A DNA stretch of 64,000 bases from CAJWOS01 sp964502005 (lineage in GTDB: Bacteria; Myxococcota_A; UBA796; UBA2385): contig CAZCUX010000009.1 of assembly GCA_964502005.1 (NCBI GenBank), positions 1 through 64,000 on the forward strand, read 5' to 3'. Position numbers and translations under genes: made by a program. Under the pieces are notes generated by a model. The model was not told the DNA's origin. It was given only the letters and a program-made list of their open reading frames with translations, and searched no databases. Of the stretch, positions 1 through 9,900 are shown piece after piece. Position 1 is the first letter of the stretch, and the number at the start of each line of letters is the position of its first letter.

Positions 1-2
1 CC

Positions 3-482
3 GACGCGGACACCGACGCGGACACCGACGCGGACACCGACGCGGACACCGACGCGGACACCGACATTCTGCCTGGTTTTCGCGCCAGCGGCACATGGGA
101 CGGCCGCGCCTTCGAGACGACCTGTGAAGCCGACAGCATGACCGCCACCACCTCGCCCTGGGGGAGCGACCTTTACGTTTTCCTCGGCTGCGCGGGGGAA
201 CCGAGCGACATCATCGTACACCTCTCCGCGACGGGCGCTTCGGTGGGCACCACCACGGCAAGCGATGCCCGCAGTTATGTCGAGCTTATCGACTATGAGA
301 CAGGAGACACCCTCAGCTCCCAATCGGTGGCCTTTGATGCGTATCGTTTGGAGGTGGTGTCTTATACCGAAAGCGACGACGGTACCGTAGACTGGTCGGG
401 CCGCTTCTCGTGGTCTGGCGGGAGCAGCGCCCATGTGGCAGAGGTGATGGGCGACTTCGCGGTGCAGGCGGTGGCGCAGTAA
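3..482 (+). CDS. 3' part of a DADT-repeat surface protein (5' end outside window)
   Basis: The reading frame is open from the first bases of the window and stops with TAA at 480-482, so the true start lies upstream. It begins with a 12-bp tandem repeat encoding about five Asp-Ala-Asp-Thr units, followed by a globular domain of about 135 residues with two cysteines (in the segments TTCEAD and LGCAGE) that could form a disulfide. Acidic D/T linkers of this type usually tether a domain to a lipoprotein or signal peptide in Myxococcota; the anchor is not visible here. The domain family was not recognised. An internal ATG at 138 is not needed, because coding character continues upstream of it. Confidence 0.75.
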   Translation, partial: DADTDADTDADTDADTDADTDILPGFRASGTWDGRAFETTCEADSMTATTSPWGSDLYVFLGCAGEPSDIIVHLSATGASVGTTTASDARSYVELIDYETGDTLSSQSVAFDAYRLEVVSYTESDDGTVDWSGRFSWSGGSSAHVAEVMGDFAVQAVAQ

Positions 483-979
483 GGGAGTGGTCGTTGATGC
501 GCCGGCATAGCGCCACGCGGGGCTCCTGCCGTTTGCGAATCGCTACCTTTGTTATACGCCTCTTGGGCGACAACGAGGCGACGTAAGAACGCGGCCATTG
601 TATACATTTCGCGTCGACAGCGAGATGCATAGCCTCTTTGGTGGGTAGGACGCCCTGGATGTAGAGCTTCTGCCCCTGGACAATCGCGCGCGTACAATCG
701 GACCGTTTGGCATATCGCGAAAAACGGCGTCCACTCCACGAGGCCTGGCGACCCATCGGCCGCTGGTATAACGACCGAACAAACAATAAAAACGGGGGTT
801 GATACGTGTGCTCAATAGTGGTTTATGGGTAGCGTAGGTGTTCCTGTTTTGATTCGCGTCGACACAAACCCATGAATGGCACCACCGAAGGCCGCTACAC
901 CACGCCAACTACCCCTTTATCTGACCAACGCCGCTCGCTCGCCCTCGTGCAGATATTTTGAAGCAGAGTAATATTGTAG

Positions 980-1225
980 TATATTACACTTTTCTGCCGC
1001 GGAGACCCGGCTCGCCGGGGCTCCGCGGCCCGCCGAAGACTCCGTTTGGAGGCTTCGGCGGNNNNNNNNNNCCCCTCGTTATTATTTTTTTACCATTTTT
1101 ATTTTTTTTTTATTTAAAATTTTCGGCCGGCGCCCCCCGGGCGGGCGGGGCCCCCGCGGCCCGCCGAAGACTCCGTTTGGAGGCTTCGGCGGCGGCGGAG
1201 GCTGCTTTGCAGCCGTAGCCCCCCA
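980..1225 (+). repeat. 115-bp hairpin repeat, copy 1, broken by the scaffold gap
   Basis: Positions 980-1061 and 1193-1225 together match the intact copy at 4731-4845, with about five substitutions in 115 bp. The element starts with a TATATTACACTTTT motif and then forms three successive stem-loops: CCGCGGAG paired with CTCCGCGG, CCGCCGAAG paired with CTTCGGCGG, and GGCTGC paired with GCAGCC. A 39-nt stretch (1023-1061) is repeated after the gap at 1154-1192, as expected when two contig ends were not merged. It may act as a terminator-like or REP-like element. Confidence 0.75.
1062..1071. other. scaffold gap (10 Ns)
   Basis: Ten consecutive Ns sit inside the hairpin repeat. The gap size is conventional and gives no distance information. 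Confidence 0.98.
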
Positions 1226-1308
1226 TTATGAACCTTTCGCATAAATTGGTTGCGAATTGAGGGGAAATCGTCGTATGTAGGGAGGTACGTTCGTTTTTGA
1301 GGTTGCCG

Positions 1309-2862
1309 ATGTTGCTTGGTCCACTGCTCTTTCCTGTCGCACTTGCGAGTGTGCCGCATCCTTCGGTACCACCTATGCCCGCTTGGTGCGGCACTCCGGC
1401 CATGGCGGCGGAGAGGCCGTGGGACAGTGCGCGCCCAGCGATGCTGCAATCGCCGCCGCCACCTCCCGATGGGGAGGAAAAGCTGCTGCGGGATGCGTTT
1501 GGGGTCACCGCAAATGAGCTTTTGTCCACAAACTTTGTGGTGCGTTGGGGCGATGAAGGCGACATTGACCCAGCGGATGTGCAGGTGTTGCTCGATGCCT
1601 TGGAGTCGGCGTGGGTAGAGCTGATTGACGTGCAGGGCCACCCGATTCCGAGCGGGTCCGACACGTATCGCTATAACGTCTATATTAGTGGCACGGGCGA
1701 CAATACGCCGGACGCTATGGGTAGCCATACCTCTGGCTATTTCACGTTGGATGACGCGGGCTGGCCAATGCTGGTCATTAGTACGTTTGCATTTGAGGAT
1801 ACGGACCAAGCGTCGGTTGTGGGTGCCCATGAGCTGTACCATGCGATTCAGCACGCAACGGAGCGTTTCTCTAGTGGCGGCGATGCGGTTTGGTTTATCG
1901 AAGCCAGCGCAGTATGGGCGAGCAGCACAGTCTTCCCGGAGTTTGCGCATTGGTACTCCGATGTTGCCTTTGGTTATATTTACCTCACGCGCTTTCCGTT
2001 AAATTTTTATCACGAGCCCGACCGGTTGGGCGCGGTGGAGGTGTATGCCTATGGCGCACACCTGTTTTTGGTACACGTTTCGGAGCTTTACGCTGACCGC
2101 ACGGTGATTCGGGATGTTTGGACGGCGCCCGACCCCGAGCGTGACCCTATCGCAATGCTGCAGCGCTTGTTGGACGAACGGGGAATGTCGTTTGACGATG
2201 CGTTTCTCGACCATGCCGCGCATATGGCCACCTTGGACGTACCCAACCGCGACGCGTATGTCGCGTGGCTGGAGGAGTTGTCTGGCCGCTTTCCCCAAGA
2301 GGCGAGCCGGATTGCTGCGGAAGTGGGGCCCGAAGGCACGGGCGGCTGGGTGCCTGGGCCGGTTGATTTGGAGCCCTATCGTTATGGCTTTAACGCCATT
2401 CGTATTGACATCGGCGACGCCAACACGCTGGACGTTTCTATCGAAGGTGACGCGGATGGAAGCCACAGAAGCGAGGCTGTGTGGGGCGCGAAACTCGTCG
2501 TGGAAGACGGGGATACGCGCACGTACGTTGACGTGGACTTCTCCGGAAACACCGGCGGCGCGACCGTCGACGGCTTGTCTGGCGAGACGGTCTGGCTGGT
2601 GGTTGCGCCTTGGTCCGAACAGTACCGCCTCTATGATGTCGAGACGTTCACCTACCAGTATCAGGTGACCCTCTCTACAACAGCGCCGTCGCCGGATGAC
2701 TCCGCTGCGCCAACGTCAGACACCGCCGCTGCGGACGCGCCGGGACCGGCGAAAGGAGGCTGTAGCTGCGACGCCACCGCCGGTACGGGCCTTTGGTGGC
2801 TGGCGCTTGCGGGGCTTTTTGTGGGCGGTCGCCGCCGTGCCTCTCTGGCGAGGGCACGGTAA
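1309..2862 (+). CDS. secreted HEXXH putative metalloprotease with MYXO-CTERM-like anchor
   Basis: Predicted extracellular zinc-dependent protease of 517 aa. An N-terminal signal peptide (MLLGPLLFPVALAS) is followed by a domain carrying HELYH at residues 174-178, the metzincin-type HEXXH zinc-binding motif, in a GAHELYHAIQH context. The C-terminus has a Cys-rich GGCSCD segment at about 483-488, a hydrophobic helix and an Arg cluster (GGRRR). That is the tripartite layout of MYXO-CTERM sorting signals, which in Myxococcota direct cleavage and surface attachment. ATG at 1309 follows GAGG (1299-1302) by six bases; a TTG at 1297 behind GGGAGG is the alternative start. It resembles the MXAN_6640-type putative metalloproteases. 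The substrate cannot be predicted. Confidence 0.8.
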   Translation: MLLGPLLFPVALASVPHPSVPPMPAWCGTPAMAAERPWDSARPAMLQSPPPPPDGEEKLLRDAFGVTANELLSTNFVVRWGDEGDIDPADVQVLLDALESAWVELIDVQGHPIPSGSDTYRYNVYISGTGDNTPDAMGSHTSGYFTLDDAGWPMLVISTFAFEDTDQASVVGAHELYHAIQHATERFSSGGDAVWFIEASAVWASSTVFPEFAHWYSDVAFGYIYLTRFPLNFYHEPDRLGAVEVYAYGAHLFLVHVSELYADRTVIRDVWTAPDPERDPIAMLQRLLDERGMSFDDAFLDHAAHMATLDVPNRDAYVAWLEELSGRFPQEASRIAAEVGPEGTGGWVPGPVDLEPYRYGFNAIRIDIGDANTLDVSIEGDADGSHRSEAVWGAKLVVEDGDTRTYVDVDFSGNTGGATVDGLSGETVWLVVAPWSEQYRLYDVETFTYQYQVTLSTTAPSPDDSAAPTSDTAAADAPGPAKGGCSCDATAGTGLWWLALAGLFVGGRRRASLARAR

Positions 2863-2883
2863 GCCTCCGTCCGAATCGTTGCT

Positions 2884-4119
2884 TTATCGTACGGCGATGC
2901 GGCGCGACGCGCGCGAACGTTGGCGCTCGCTGTTGCGGCTCTCGGTACCCATCGTTTCGTTTGCTTGTAGCTGCGGGTCGTAGATGCGGTCGAACGCGGC
3001 GCTCGCATCCGCGCCGCCATCGCATGTGTACTGGTATAGCGCGGTTTCTCGATGGCCATCCCCGTAGGTGGCATCCATGAGCTCGTTCCAGGGCCACTCA
3101 CCGACGTAGGTCCAGTCCTGCGTTATGGACGCATCGGGGTCGTCGTTGTTTTCTCTGGCGAGGCGGTTGATTCGGTCATAGGAAGAGTCCCAGTCAATCT
3201 CCTGGATATAGTCGGTGCTATTATCAGGGTCGTATTGCTGGGATACAATGATGCGGTCCCACATATCATATTCGTATAAAGCAAAGATTGCGCCTCCGTC
3301 GTAATAGTCGTCATAATGGGCTGTCAATCGGTCTTTTTCGTCATACTCGAAGGTTTCCCAGTTATAGAGCATACCGTCATTCTCGCCAAAGTAGGCGCCC
3401 AGGTAAAGTTCGGTCGCAACCGTGAGTTCGCCATCATAGGTGACGTATACCGAGTAGTAGGGCGTTCGTTCGATGTCGATGTAGGCGTCGGAGCGTATGA
3501 TGAGGTCGCCGTCCCAGGTAAACTCGAAATAGATATAGTCTATCGAACCGTCCTCGTTTGTTGTGACGGTTTGGCGCGTGAGCATTCTTCCTTCGGCATC
3601 GTAGGTGTAGGTGCGTTCGATACGTTCTTCGAGGTAGGGCCCGTCGCCTGTGTCCTTGGTGATGTTGTTCAGCACCGAATTTCCGTGCTCGTCGCAGACT
3701 CCTTCTCCGATGCGTGTTTTTGTGGTGCCTTCGCTGTTGGTTACTTCGTGGAAGTACGCGATGCAGTCATGTTCATCATACTCGATGGAGTAGGTGCGGT
3801 CATAAGCGTCCGCCGGCCTTACGTAGGAGTAGCTGGCGACCAAAGCGGCGGTGGGGTCTGCGGTGCCCCCAATCCACGACTGCGTCCGCGTGTTGTCGGT
3901 AGTACCGTCGGCATCCTGGTCATATTCGCGGTATTCGGTGCAATCGATTCCGGATGGATAGGGTGCGGGCTCGCCTTCGCCTTCGCCTTCGCCTTCGCCC
4001 TCGCCTTCGCCCTCGCCTTCACCGGTATTGGTTGTATTGTTGTTCGTGGTGTTGTCGCTCTTTTCGTCGTTGCATGCAATGGTGACGGAGAGGAGGAGGA
4101 AAGGAAGTAGGCGATTCAT
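2884..4119 (-). CDS. lipoprotein with GE-repeat linker and YD-repeat-like body
   Basis: Predicted lipoprotein of 411 aa. The signal peptide ends in VTIAC, giving a lipidated Cys at residue 16. An Asn/Thr-rich stretch and a GEGEGE run (about residues 32-50) form a flexible linker. The body repeats YDEHD-, YDAEGR-, YDEKDR- and YDMWDR-type units, like YD/RHS-type wall repeats that bind ligands or carbohydrate. The start ATG at 4117-4119 is preceded by CGGAGT. The gene runs convergently with the protease gene, with stop codons about 20 bp apart. A binding or structural role at the outer membrane is inferred only. Confidence 0.75.
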   Translation of the reverse strand: MNRLLPFLLLSVTIACNDEKSDNTTNNNTTNTGEGEGEGEGEGEGEGEGEPAPYPSGIDCTEYREYDQDADGTTDNTRTQSWIGGTADPTAALVASYSYVRPADAYDRTYSIEYDEHDCIAYFHEVTNSEGTTKTRIGEGVCDEHGNSVLNNITKDTGDGPYLEERIERTYTYDAEGRMLTRQTVTTNEDGSIDYIYFEFTWDGDLIIRSDAYIDIERTPYYSVYVTYDGELTVATELYLGAYFGENDGMLYNWETFEYDEKDRLTAHYDDYYDGGAIFALYEYDMWDRIIVSQQYDPDNSTDYIQEIDWDSSYDRINRLARENNDDPDASITQDWTYVGEWPWNELMDATYGDGHRETALYQYTCDGGADASAAFDRIYDPQLQANETMGTESRNSERQRSRASRRIAVR

Positions 4120-4924
4120 GGGTACTCCGGGCGCGAAGGCCGTTTGGGCGGTGTGTTCGGCTGCGTTGTGCAGCGTGATGGCCGTTGGGTTGTCAAGTTT
4201 TACGCATTCTGGATTGTCGAGTTGTCAAGTTTCGTGGCGTGTGGGCGGAGGCGAGCATGCTCTGCAATCTTCAAGCAGATCGCATGAAGAGGTCGATAGG
4301 TTTCGTATTTGCCGCATATTGAGGTCGGTCCCCCTTCGGCGGTGTCGTTTCGGAAGTTGAGGGGTTTTGCGAGGGAGGAGGCCCGTTTTCTGCGCGTTTT
4401 TGGCGTCTGTCGCTGTTTGCGCTGGTTTTCGTTGGTTCCCCCCGCTTTTTTCACGCTATGTTTGGGGGGGCGTTTTGTACGGTTGGCGTTGCTGCGTGGA
4501 AGAGAAGCGGGGAGCGGTTGTGTTGCCAATCGCTCGTTGGGTGTGTGGCGCGTTGGATACCGTTGCGCGCGCGCCGCGCAGGGCAGCCGTTGTGTTTGGG
4601 TGCGGGGTTTGTGCCTTCGCGGGGGAGCATTACGCCCGCGAGACACGCGCTATTGTGTGTGTAGAAGTACGCTTGAACGTGACGTGTCCCGCTTTTGGTT
4701 TATGGGTTTGTCGACATGGAATAAGTGTGTTATATTACACTTTTATGCCGCGGAGACCCGGCTTGCCGGGGCTCCGCGGCCCGCCGAAGACTCCGTCAGG
4801 AGGCTTCGGCGGCGGCGGAGGCTGCTTGGCAGCCGTAGCCCCCCAAACGACGACCACCCTCTGCTGCGGCTTGGGTTCTCTCTGTATTGGGGGGGCTGCG
4901 ATAGGTGTTAGCCGAAAGAGGGCA
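4120..4924. other. non-coding spacer of about 800 bp
   Basis: The spacer lies upstream of the YD-repeat lipoprotein and downstream of the TlpA-like gene. Long open frames cross it, but none has plausible composition or a start site. It contains the intact 115-bp hairpin repeat (4731-4845). Nothing else was recognised. Confidence 0.6.
4731..4845 (+). repeat. 115-bp hairpin repeat, intact copy
   Basis: This is a complete copy of the element that is broken at 980-1225. It begins with TATATTACACTTTTATG and continues with three stem-loops, the last being GGCTGC-TTG-GCAGCC-like. It sits about 80 bp beyond the stop of the TlpA-like lipoprotein gene, so it may terminate that transcript. High identity between copies suggests recent spread or purifying selection on structure. 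Confidence 0.8.
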
Positions 4925-6166
4925 TCAATAGGCGGCTTGCCGTGCCGCGTCGTCTTCTGTGAGCGTCACGGTTGCGTCGCCAGAAACCGAGAATGCGTAG
5001 CGGCCCTCAGTGGGGTCGCCGCAGTCGCCTTCTACGCTGCTGCCACCGACCATCACCGCGACTTCCCAGGTGCCGGGCCGCAGCCAGCCTTCGCCGCATC
5101 CGTAGGTGTCGAGGGGGTGGGTGCATTCGACTTCGTCGTCCATCAGCACGGTTTCGTCGACCCACGGCTTGCTTGCATCGCGGACCATCGAGATGACGTC
5201 GAAGCGGTTTTCGCTGTTGACGGTGTCGAGCGCCACTTTGACCGTCTCGCTGGGGACTTCGACGCGGTAGACGTCCCAGACGAGGGGCTCGCTGGGGGCA
5301 AAGCACGGCGTGATGGAGCCTTCGACCCGCTGCTCGACGCACGCGTCGGCGCAAGCGCTCTCCATGCAGTCCGCGCGCCCGTTCATGTCGTTGTCCCAGC
5401 CATCGCCACAGACCTCTTCGTTGTCGAGGTTGCCGTGGGCCATGAGGCGCATGCGGTCGTACATCTGGCTGCGCCAATCGTCGCCGTAATCGTGGGCGGC
5501 GCCAATCACCAAGCGCATTTTGGGGTCGATAATCGAGATTCGGGGGTAAGAGGTGATGTCGGGGAGGCGTGCGCGCTCCTCCGCCGACAAGTAAACGACC
5601 GGATGCGTGGGCGCGTAGCTGTCCATCCATTCGGCGACATCTTCGGGGCCGCCCGGCGCGAAGTCGTTGTCGGTTTCGAGGAGGCCCACCACGATGATGT
5701 CGTCGCCGAACTCTTGCCACAGCGCTTCTTGGTCCGGCACATTGTCGCGGCAGGGCCCGCACCACATGCCGAAGAAGTCGACCACCACGACCTTACCGGA
5801 GAACTGGTACAGCCAAACGGTGTCACCGTTTTGGTCTATCATCTCGAGGTTGGGGACGGGTTGACCCGTTTGCCAGCGGGAGCCATCTGTCTCGGAGACT
5901 TCTTCGATAGGCGCCTTGTACCAGCGATTGCTGAGGGCTTCGTAGGCAGCGGCCCACTCGGAGCTGGTTCCGCCATCGCCGGAGCCGCTATCGCCGGAGC
6001 CGCCGTCGCCGGAGCCGCCATCGCCGGAGCCGCCGTCGCCGGAGCCGCCGTCGCCGTCGCCGTCGTCGCTGGGAAGGGTGGTGGTGCCGGAGCTTTGCGC
6101 CTCTTTTTCCGAGTCTGCGTTGCACGCGGCGAGGGTCAGGAGGAGGGCGAGTCGGGTGGTTTGCAT
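4925..6166 (-). CDS. TlpA/AhpC-TSA-type thioredoxin-fold lipoprotein
   Basis: Predicted membrane-anchored thiol-disulfide oxidoreductase of 413 aa. The signal peptide ends in LTLAAC (lipidated Cys15). A Gly-Ser-Asp repeat linker (GSGDGG units, about 35-60) leads to a TlpA-like thioredoxin domain with GMWCGPCRD, where the catalytic pair is Cys136-Cys139. A region with conserved Cys (EVCGDGWDND, CMESACADAC) and a C-terminal beta-rich domain resembling a pre-peptidase fold follow. TlpA-family proteins reduce periplasmic disulfides, often during cytochrome maturation; no partner gene is nearby. I chose ATG 6166 over a longer frame to 6292 because only this start gives a signal peptide. Confidence 0.82.
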   Translation of the reverse strand: MQTTRLALLLTLAACNADSEKEAQSSGTTTLPSDDGDGDGGSGDGGSGDGGSGDGGSGDSGSGDGGTSSEWAAAYEALSNRWYKAPIEEVSETDGSRWQTGQPVPNLEMIDQNGDTVWLYQFSGKVVVVDFFGMWCGPCRDNVPDQEALWQEFGDDIIVVGLLETDNDFAPGGPEDVAEWMDSYAPTHPVVYLSAEERARLPDITSYPRISIIDPKMRLVIGAAHDYGDDWRSQMYDRMRLMAHGNLDNEEVCGDGWDNDMNGRADCMESACADACVEQRVEGSITPCFAPSEPLVWDVYRVEVPSETVKVALDTVNSENRFDVISMVRDASKPWVDETVLMDDEVECTHPLDTYGCGEGWLRPGTWEVAVMVGGSSVEGDCGDPTEGRYAFSVSGDATVTLTEDDAARQAAY

Positions 6167-6940
6167 GGGAACTCTCGAATTGTGTGGGATTGCACCAAAT
6201 CCCGCGCTTTGGAAGGAACTGGTCGCGGGAAACAATGGCTCACGGAAGTGCTTGGTGTGTCGCACGGACGGTGAGCTAACATTGGAACGCACACAATTCT
6301 GAGGAAATTGTTGTCTCCCGCGTTGTTGTCGCGGGGCCGCAATCGTGTGTGGCGCCGAAACGCCGTCGGAGCGGTCGTCGTTTGCGTTTGACGCGGCGCG
6401 CGGTCAACAAATCTCTATCCCCAACGCGACGGGCGCGCCGGCTGCCGGTGAACTTGGGACTTGTACGCGGTGGTGGGGGGCGACGTTGCGGGGCCCGGCG
6501 CACAACCGATTCGTGGCGATGTGTGCGATGGGTGCGTCGGAGACGGATACCCGGTTTTGGAATCGTGTGTGGGGGCAAAAAGAACGGCGGGATGCGTATT
6601 GGTTGCCGTTCGACGTAGATGTGCGGGGTTTGGGTTGTAGCGAGAACGGCCAAAAGATGGTGTTTTGGATGGTTTTGCAGTGGCGCGAATAGAAGTATTT
6701 GCATTGTTGCGTTTTTATGAATGTGTAGTATAGTTCTGTTGACAACCGAGCCAACGGTGGGCGCTGGCGGCGTTGTACGCTTCGTTTGGGTCCTAGGGAG
6801 GTTCCTGTCGCTTGCGGTGTACGCACTTGTACGGAAAGGTGCGGTTCTCGGCGCGGTGCGTTCGTTTGCCTTGCAAAACATAGCGGCCTGGGGTGCTGGT
6901 CGGTGCGTCGTCGGCTACCTTGCGCAACTCGGAGGTTCTG
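6167..6940. other. non-coding spacer between divergent lipoprotein genes
   Basis: This is a divergent intergenic region of about 770 bp. A frame at 6345-6692 is open but has no ribosome site or recognisable sequence. A TATACTACACAT motif (read on the minus strand at 6721-6732) matches the motif that heads the hairpin repeats elsewhere. The spacer ends in GGAGG at 6931-6935, the ribosome site of the next gene. Confidence 0.6.
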
Positions 6941-9900
6941 ATGGTCCGTTCGCGTTTTGTTCTGGTCGCGCTGCTTGGCCTTGTTGTTGTCTCGGCCTGC
7001 AATGAAGAGGACGGCAAGCCAACAGAAACGACCGATAGCGGCGTTCCGTTTGCGGATACGGACAACCCGGATGATACTCACGACACCGACGTTCCGGCGC
7101 CTTCGTTTGTGCTGGGCGAAGGGGCGGTGCTGTCTGCATTGCCCGCAACGCTGCCGGACGCAGAAGGCGGCTTGGTTTCGTACCGAATTCGCGCATTCGT
7201 GACGAATCGTACCGGAGAGCCGGCGTCGATGGCCGAAGCACTAGACGGCGCGGTGATTGTCGTCACGCTGCCGGATGGTGGGGCGGTAGAAGCTGTGGCG
7301 GAAGCATTGGGTGACGACGAAATGCAAGTGTCCGTCGATATTCCGGCAGGACTTGCCCCGCAGGGTGGAGTGCTGTCCGGTGCGCTTTCGTACAACGACA
7401 CATTCCTGGTCCACCTACCCATCCGCGTACATGAGGCCGCGGAGCCAACGTTGGCCGGGTTTCTCGCGGGCACCCTTCCTGGCATTGACCTCTCTGACTT
7501 CGCCGAAGTTTGCGACGCGGTGGCCGTCGAAACGGATGGGGACAAGCACGCAGAGGTACTGTTCACGGGCCGTCTCGCGGATGGGAGCAATGTTGCGCGT
7601 GCGTGTGTGTTTGCGGACGCGGCGGCGGACCCGCCTGCTTGGCGTTGTGACGATGAAGTGCTGACGGGCACAAAGGACCAAGTATGCGGGCAGACCAATC
7701 ATTTCCGGTATGCGAGCGGCGAAGTCGGGATTTCGACGATGTTCGAAGACCCATCGACCTATTCCCGCGCAGTGGGCACTTGGACGTGGTCGGGCGGTTC
7801 TTGGTCGGGACCGGGCACTTCGTCGAATCTCTCGTCGACGGGGTTGTTTGGCGTGGTGCTGGGCATCAACAACACCAAATCGGAACCTGCCAGGCCCACC
7901 ATCGCCGAGCTCGGCTTGCGTGGTGGCGGCGACGGCAAGTGGTTCGGTGTGTATCGCGTGAGTGATGTCGCGTATGAGTGGTCGGCGATGGGCGGGATTA
8001 CGCCGCAATCCGTGGGCGAAGGCGAAGCCTACGCGGGGCTTTTCTCCGATGTCGACCTGGAGCCTGTTGCGGGCGGCGGCGCGGACGTTTGGGCATGGAC
8101 CATTGACCCTTCCGCGTTGGCGACCGGTGGCAAGCTGAAGGTGGGCGTTTTGCAGTGGAGCGACCGTGCGCGGGCCTTTGTCGGCGTGCGGGATGTCGAC
8201 ATCGCGGCGCCGGCCTTCCGCGTCGACGCCGCAACCGCCGCAGGGCAGGACCTCGATGGCGACGGCATCCCGGAGCTTGTCGTCGAGGTGTGGGGCGAGG
8301 GCGCCTATTCTGCGTTGGTGGTGCGGGATGCAACGGACAAAACATCGACCAAGCCGGTGGTAACGCTGCGTTCACCGGAGTCGGGTATGGTGCTGAACCC
8401 GGCCGCGTTTTCTCTCGACGGTACGACGCCGACCGTGTCGTCATCGACCATGACCGCCGGTGGGCGCGACCTTTGCGCAATGGTCCAGACCATCGACGTC
8501 GTGCGGATGGACGGCGGCCCGCCATTGGGCTCGACCTCCGAGGCGTGCTGGGACATCTTCGCCGCCTTCGACGCCGACGCTGCCGAAGCAGACCGCGCGG
8601 CCGGCGCACCCATTGGTGAAATCGCCATCGACTCCGTGTGCGCGGACCGCTCGGGCGGCGGCGGTACGCGGGGCAGGGGCGTGTGTATTTTTGGCGATTG
8701 CGTCTGTGTTGCGGGCGGCGGTGGCAGCGTAGAGCGCGTCGCCGGGGAGGGCGATGGCGCGTCTGCGGAGTCCGACCCTCTGTCTGTCGGTGATGTGGCC
8801 GTGCTGATGGTGGATGACGTGTCCCAGCACCTCATTGTGGGGCGTGCGTTTCCGGTGGACGGCAGCGCGCCGCGGCGCCCGCGTCTGGCGTGGAGTGAAG
8901 ACGGCGAAACGGTGGTAGCGTACGAGCATCACGACGATTCGGGTGCGTGGTTGGAAGGCAACGGCGACCGACTGCTGGACCTGCAGCCGGGGGCGTTTTT
9001 GGCATCGGTGGACGATGGCTTGGGTCGGCGCGCGCAATTCCAGTGGGTGTGGCGCTCCGAAGTCGCGACGAGCAGCGGCGCGCCGCTCCAGGCCACAAAC
9101 GTTGGCTTGGAAATGATGGTGGTGTTTACGGACGGTGTCGCGAAGTCGTTTGGCATGCCTTTGGGTGACCTGGGTCTCACCAGCGTACCCGTGATTCTGG
9201 ACCGCAGCGACGACGACAGCGGCGAGCTTCTCCTCGGTTGGCGCGACGGCGTAGGCCAAGCGTGGCTCGGCACCATTCACCTCGACAGCCTCCGTGAAAG
9301 CGCCGATGGCGACCTCCCGTTCGCCCAAGGCCCGGTCGCTATCGGCGGTCCCGTCACCGACGGCAGCAGTGTTTTTGGTCTCGGACCGAGCGAACCGGGC
9401 ATGGTCTCGGTCTCCCGCGACGTTGGCGCCGACCCGTTCCTCGACGTCGAAGGGGTATCCATGCGCTTCGACGATTGGGACGCGCCGATGGAAGTGCCGT
9501 TTGCGGGCTACGATAAGCCGTTTGACCCCATTCTTTTTCTGGCCGCCAATCGGGAAGGCGACCCGGTCATCCTGTTGCTGTCGTCGTTTGCGCAATTGAC
9601 AGACGCAATCGAGATTGATGCCCATGTCGCGGACGACCCCGCGGACCTGCCGGTGCCCCGCACCGTGGGCCGCCTGCTCCCGGATGCGCCGGCCGTAGCG
9701 GTGTCGACGAGCGGCAATGGCGCGGTGGTGCTGGACGCCATCGATGGCGAGGGCAACCGCGCGTCTACGGCCAGTTTCTTCGACCGCAGCCTCTCGTTTG
9801 CGGGTGGCGTTCACGTTGCGGCGGGTGACCTCAATGGCGATGGTCTCGACGACCTCGTATTTGGGTCTGGTGCGACGACGACCTTTGGCTGGAGCGATGG

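Larger units (their letters stand above)
483..1308. other. non-coding spacer with hairpin repeat and scaffold gap
   Basis: No convincing gene is seen between the end of the DADT protein and the protease gene. Positions 483-970 show nothing recognisable. From 980 a hairpin-rich repeat begins; it is interrupted by ten Ns and by a T-rich stretch (1072-1130) that is very unlike the GC-rich surroundings. The spacer ends with a Shine-Dalgarno-like GGGAGG at about 1279-1285. Confidence 0.7.

Noticed and set aside
1..60. Tandem repeat at the window start as a CRISPR array
   Set aside because: Units are 12 bp, contiguous and in frame with a coding sequence; there are no spacers.
4367..6274. 635-aa plus-strand frame opposite the TlpA-like lipoprotein
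   Set aside because: It is Val/Ala/Gly-rich, runs across the hairpin repeat, and mirrors the minus-strand lipoprotein, which has a signal peptide and CGPC motif.
6345..6692. 115-aa plus-strand frame in the spacer before the FG-GAP gene
   Set aside because: No ribosome site and no recognisable sequence; the overlapping frames on both strands look equally random.
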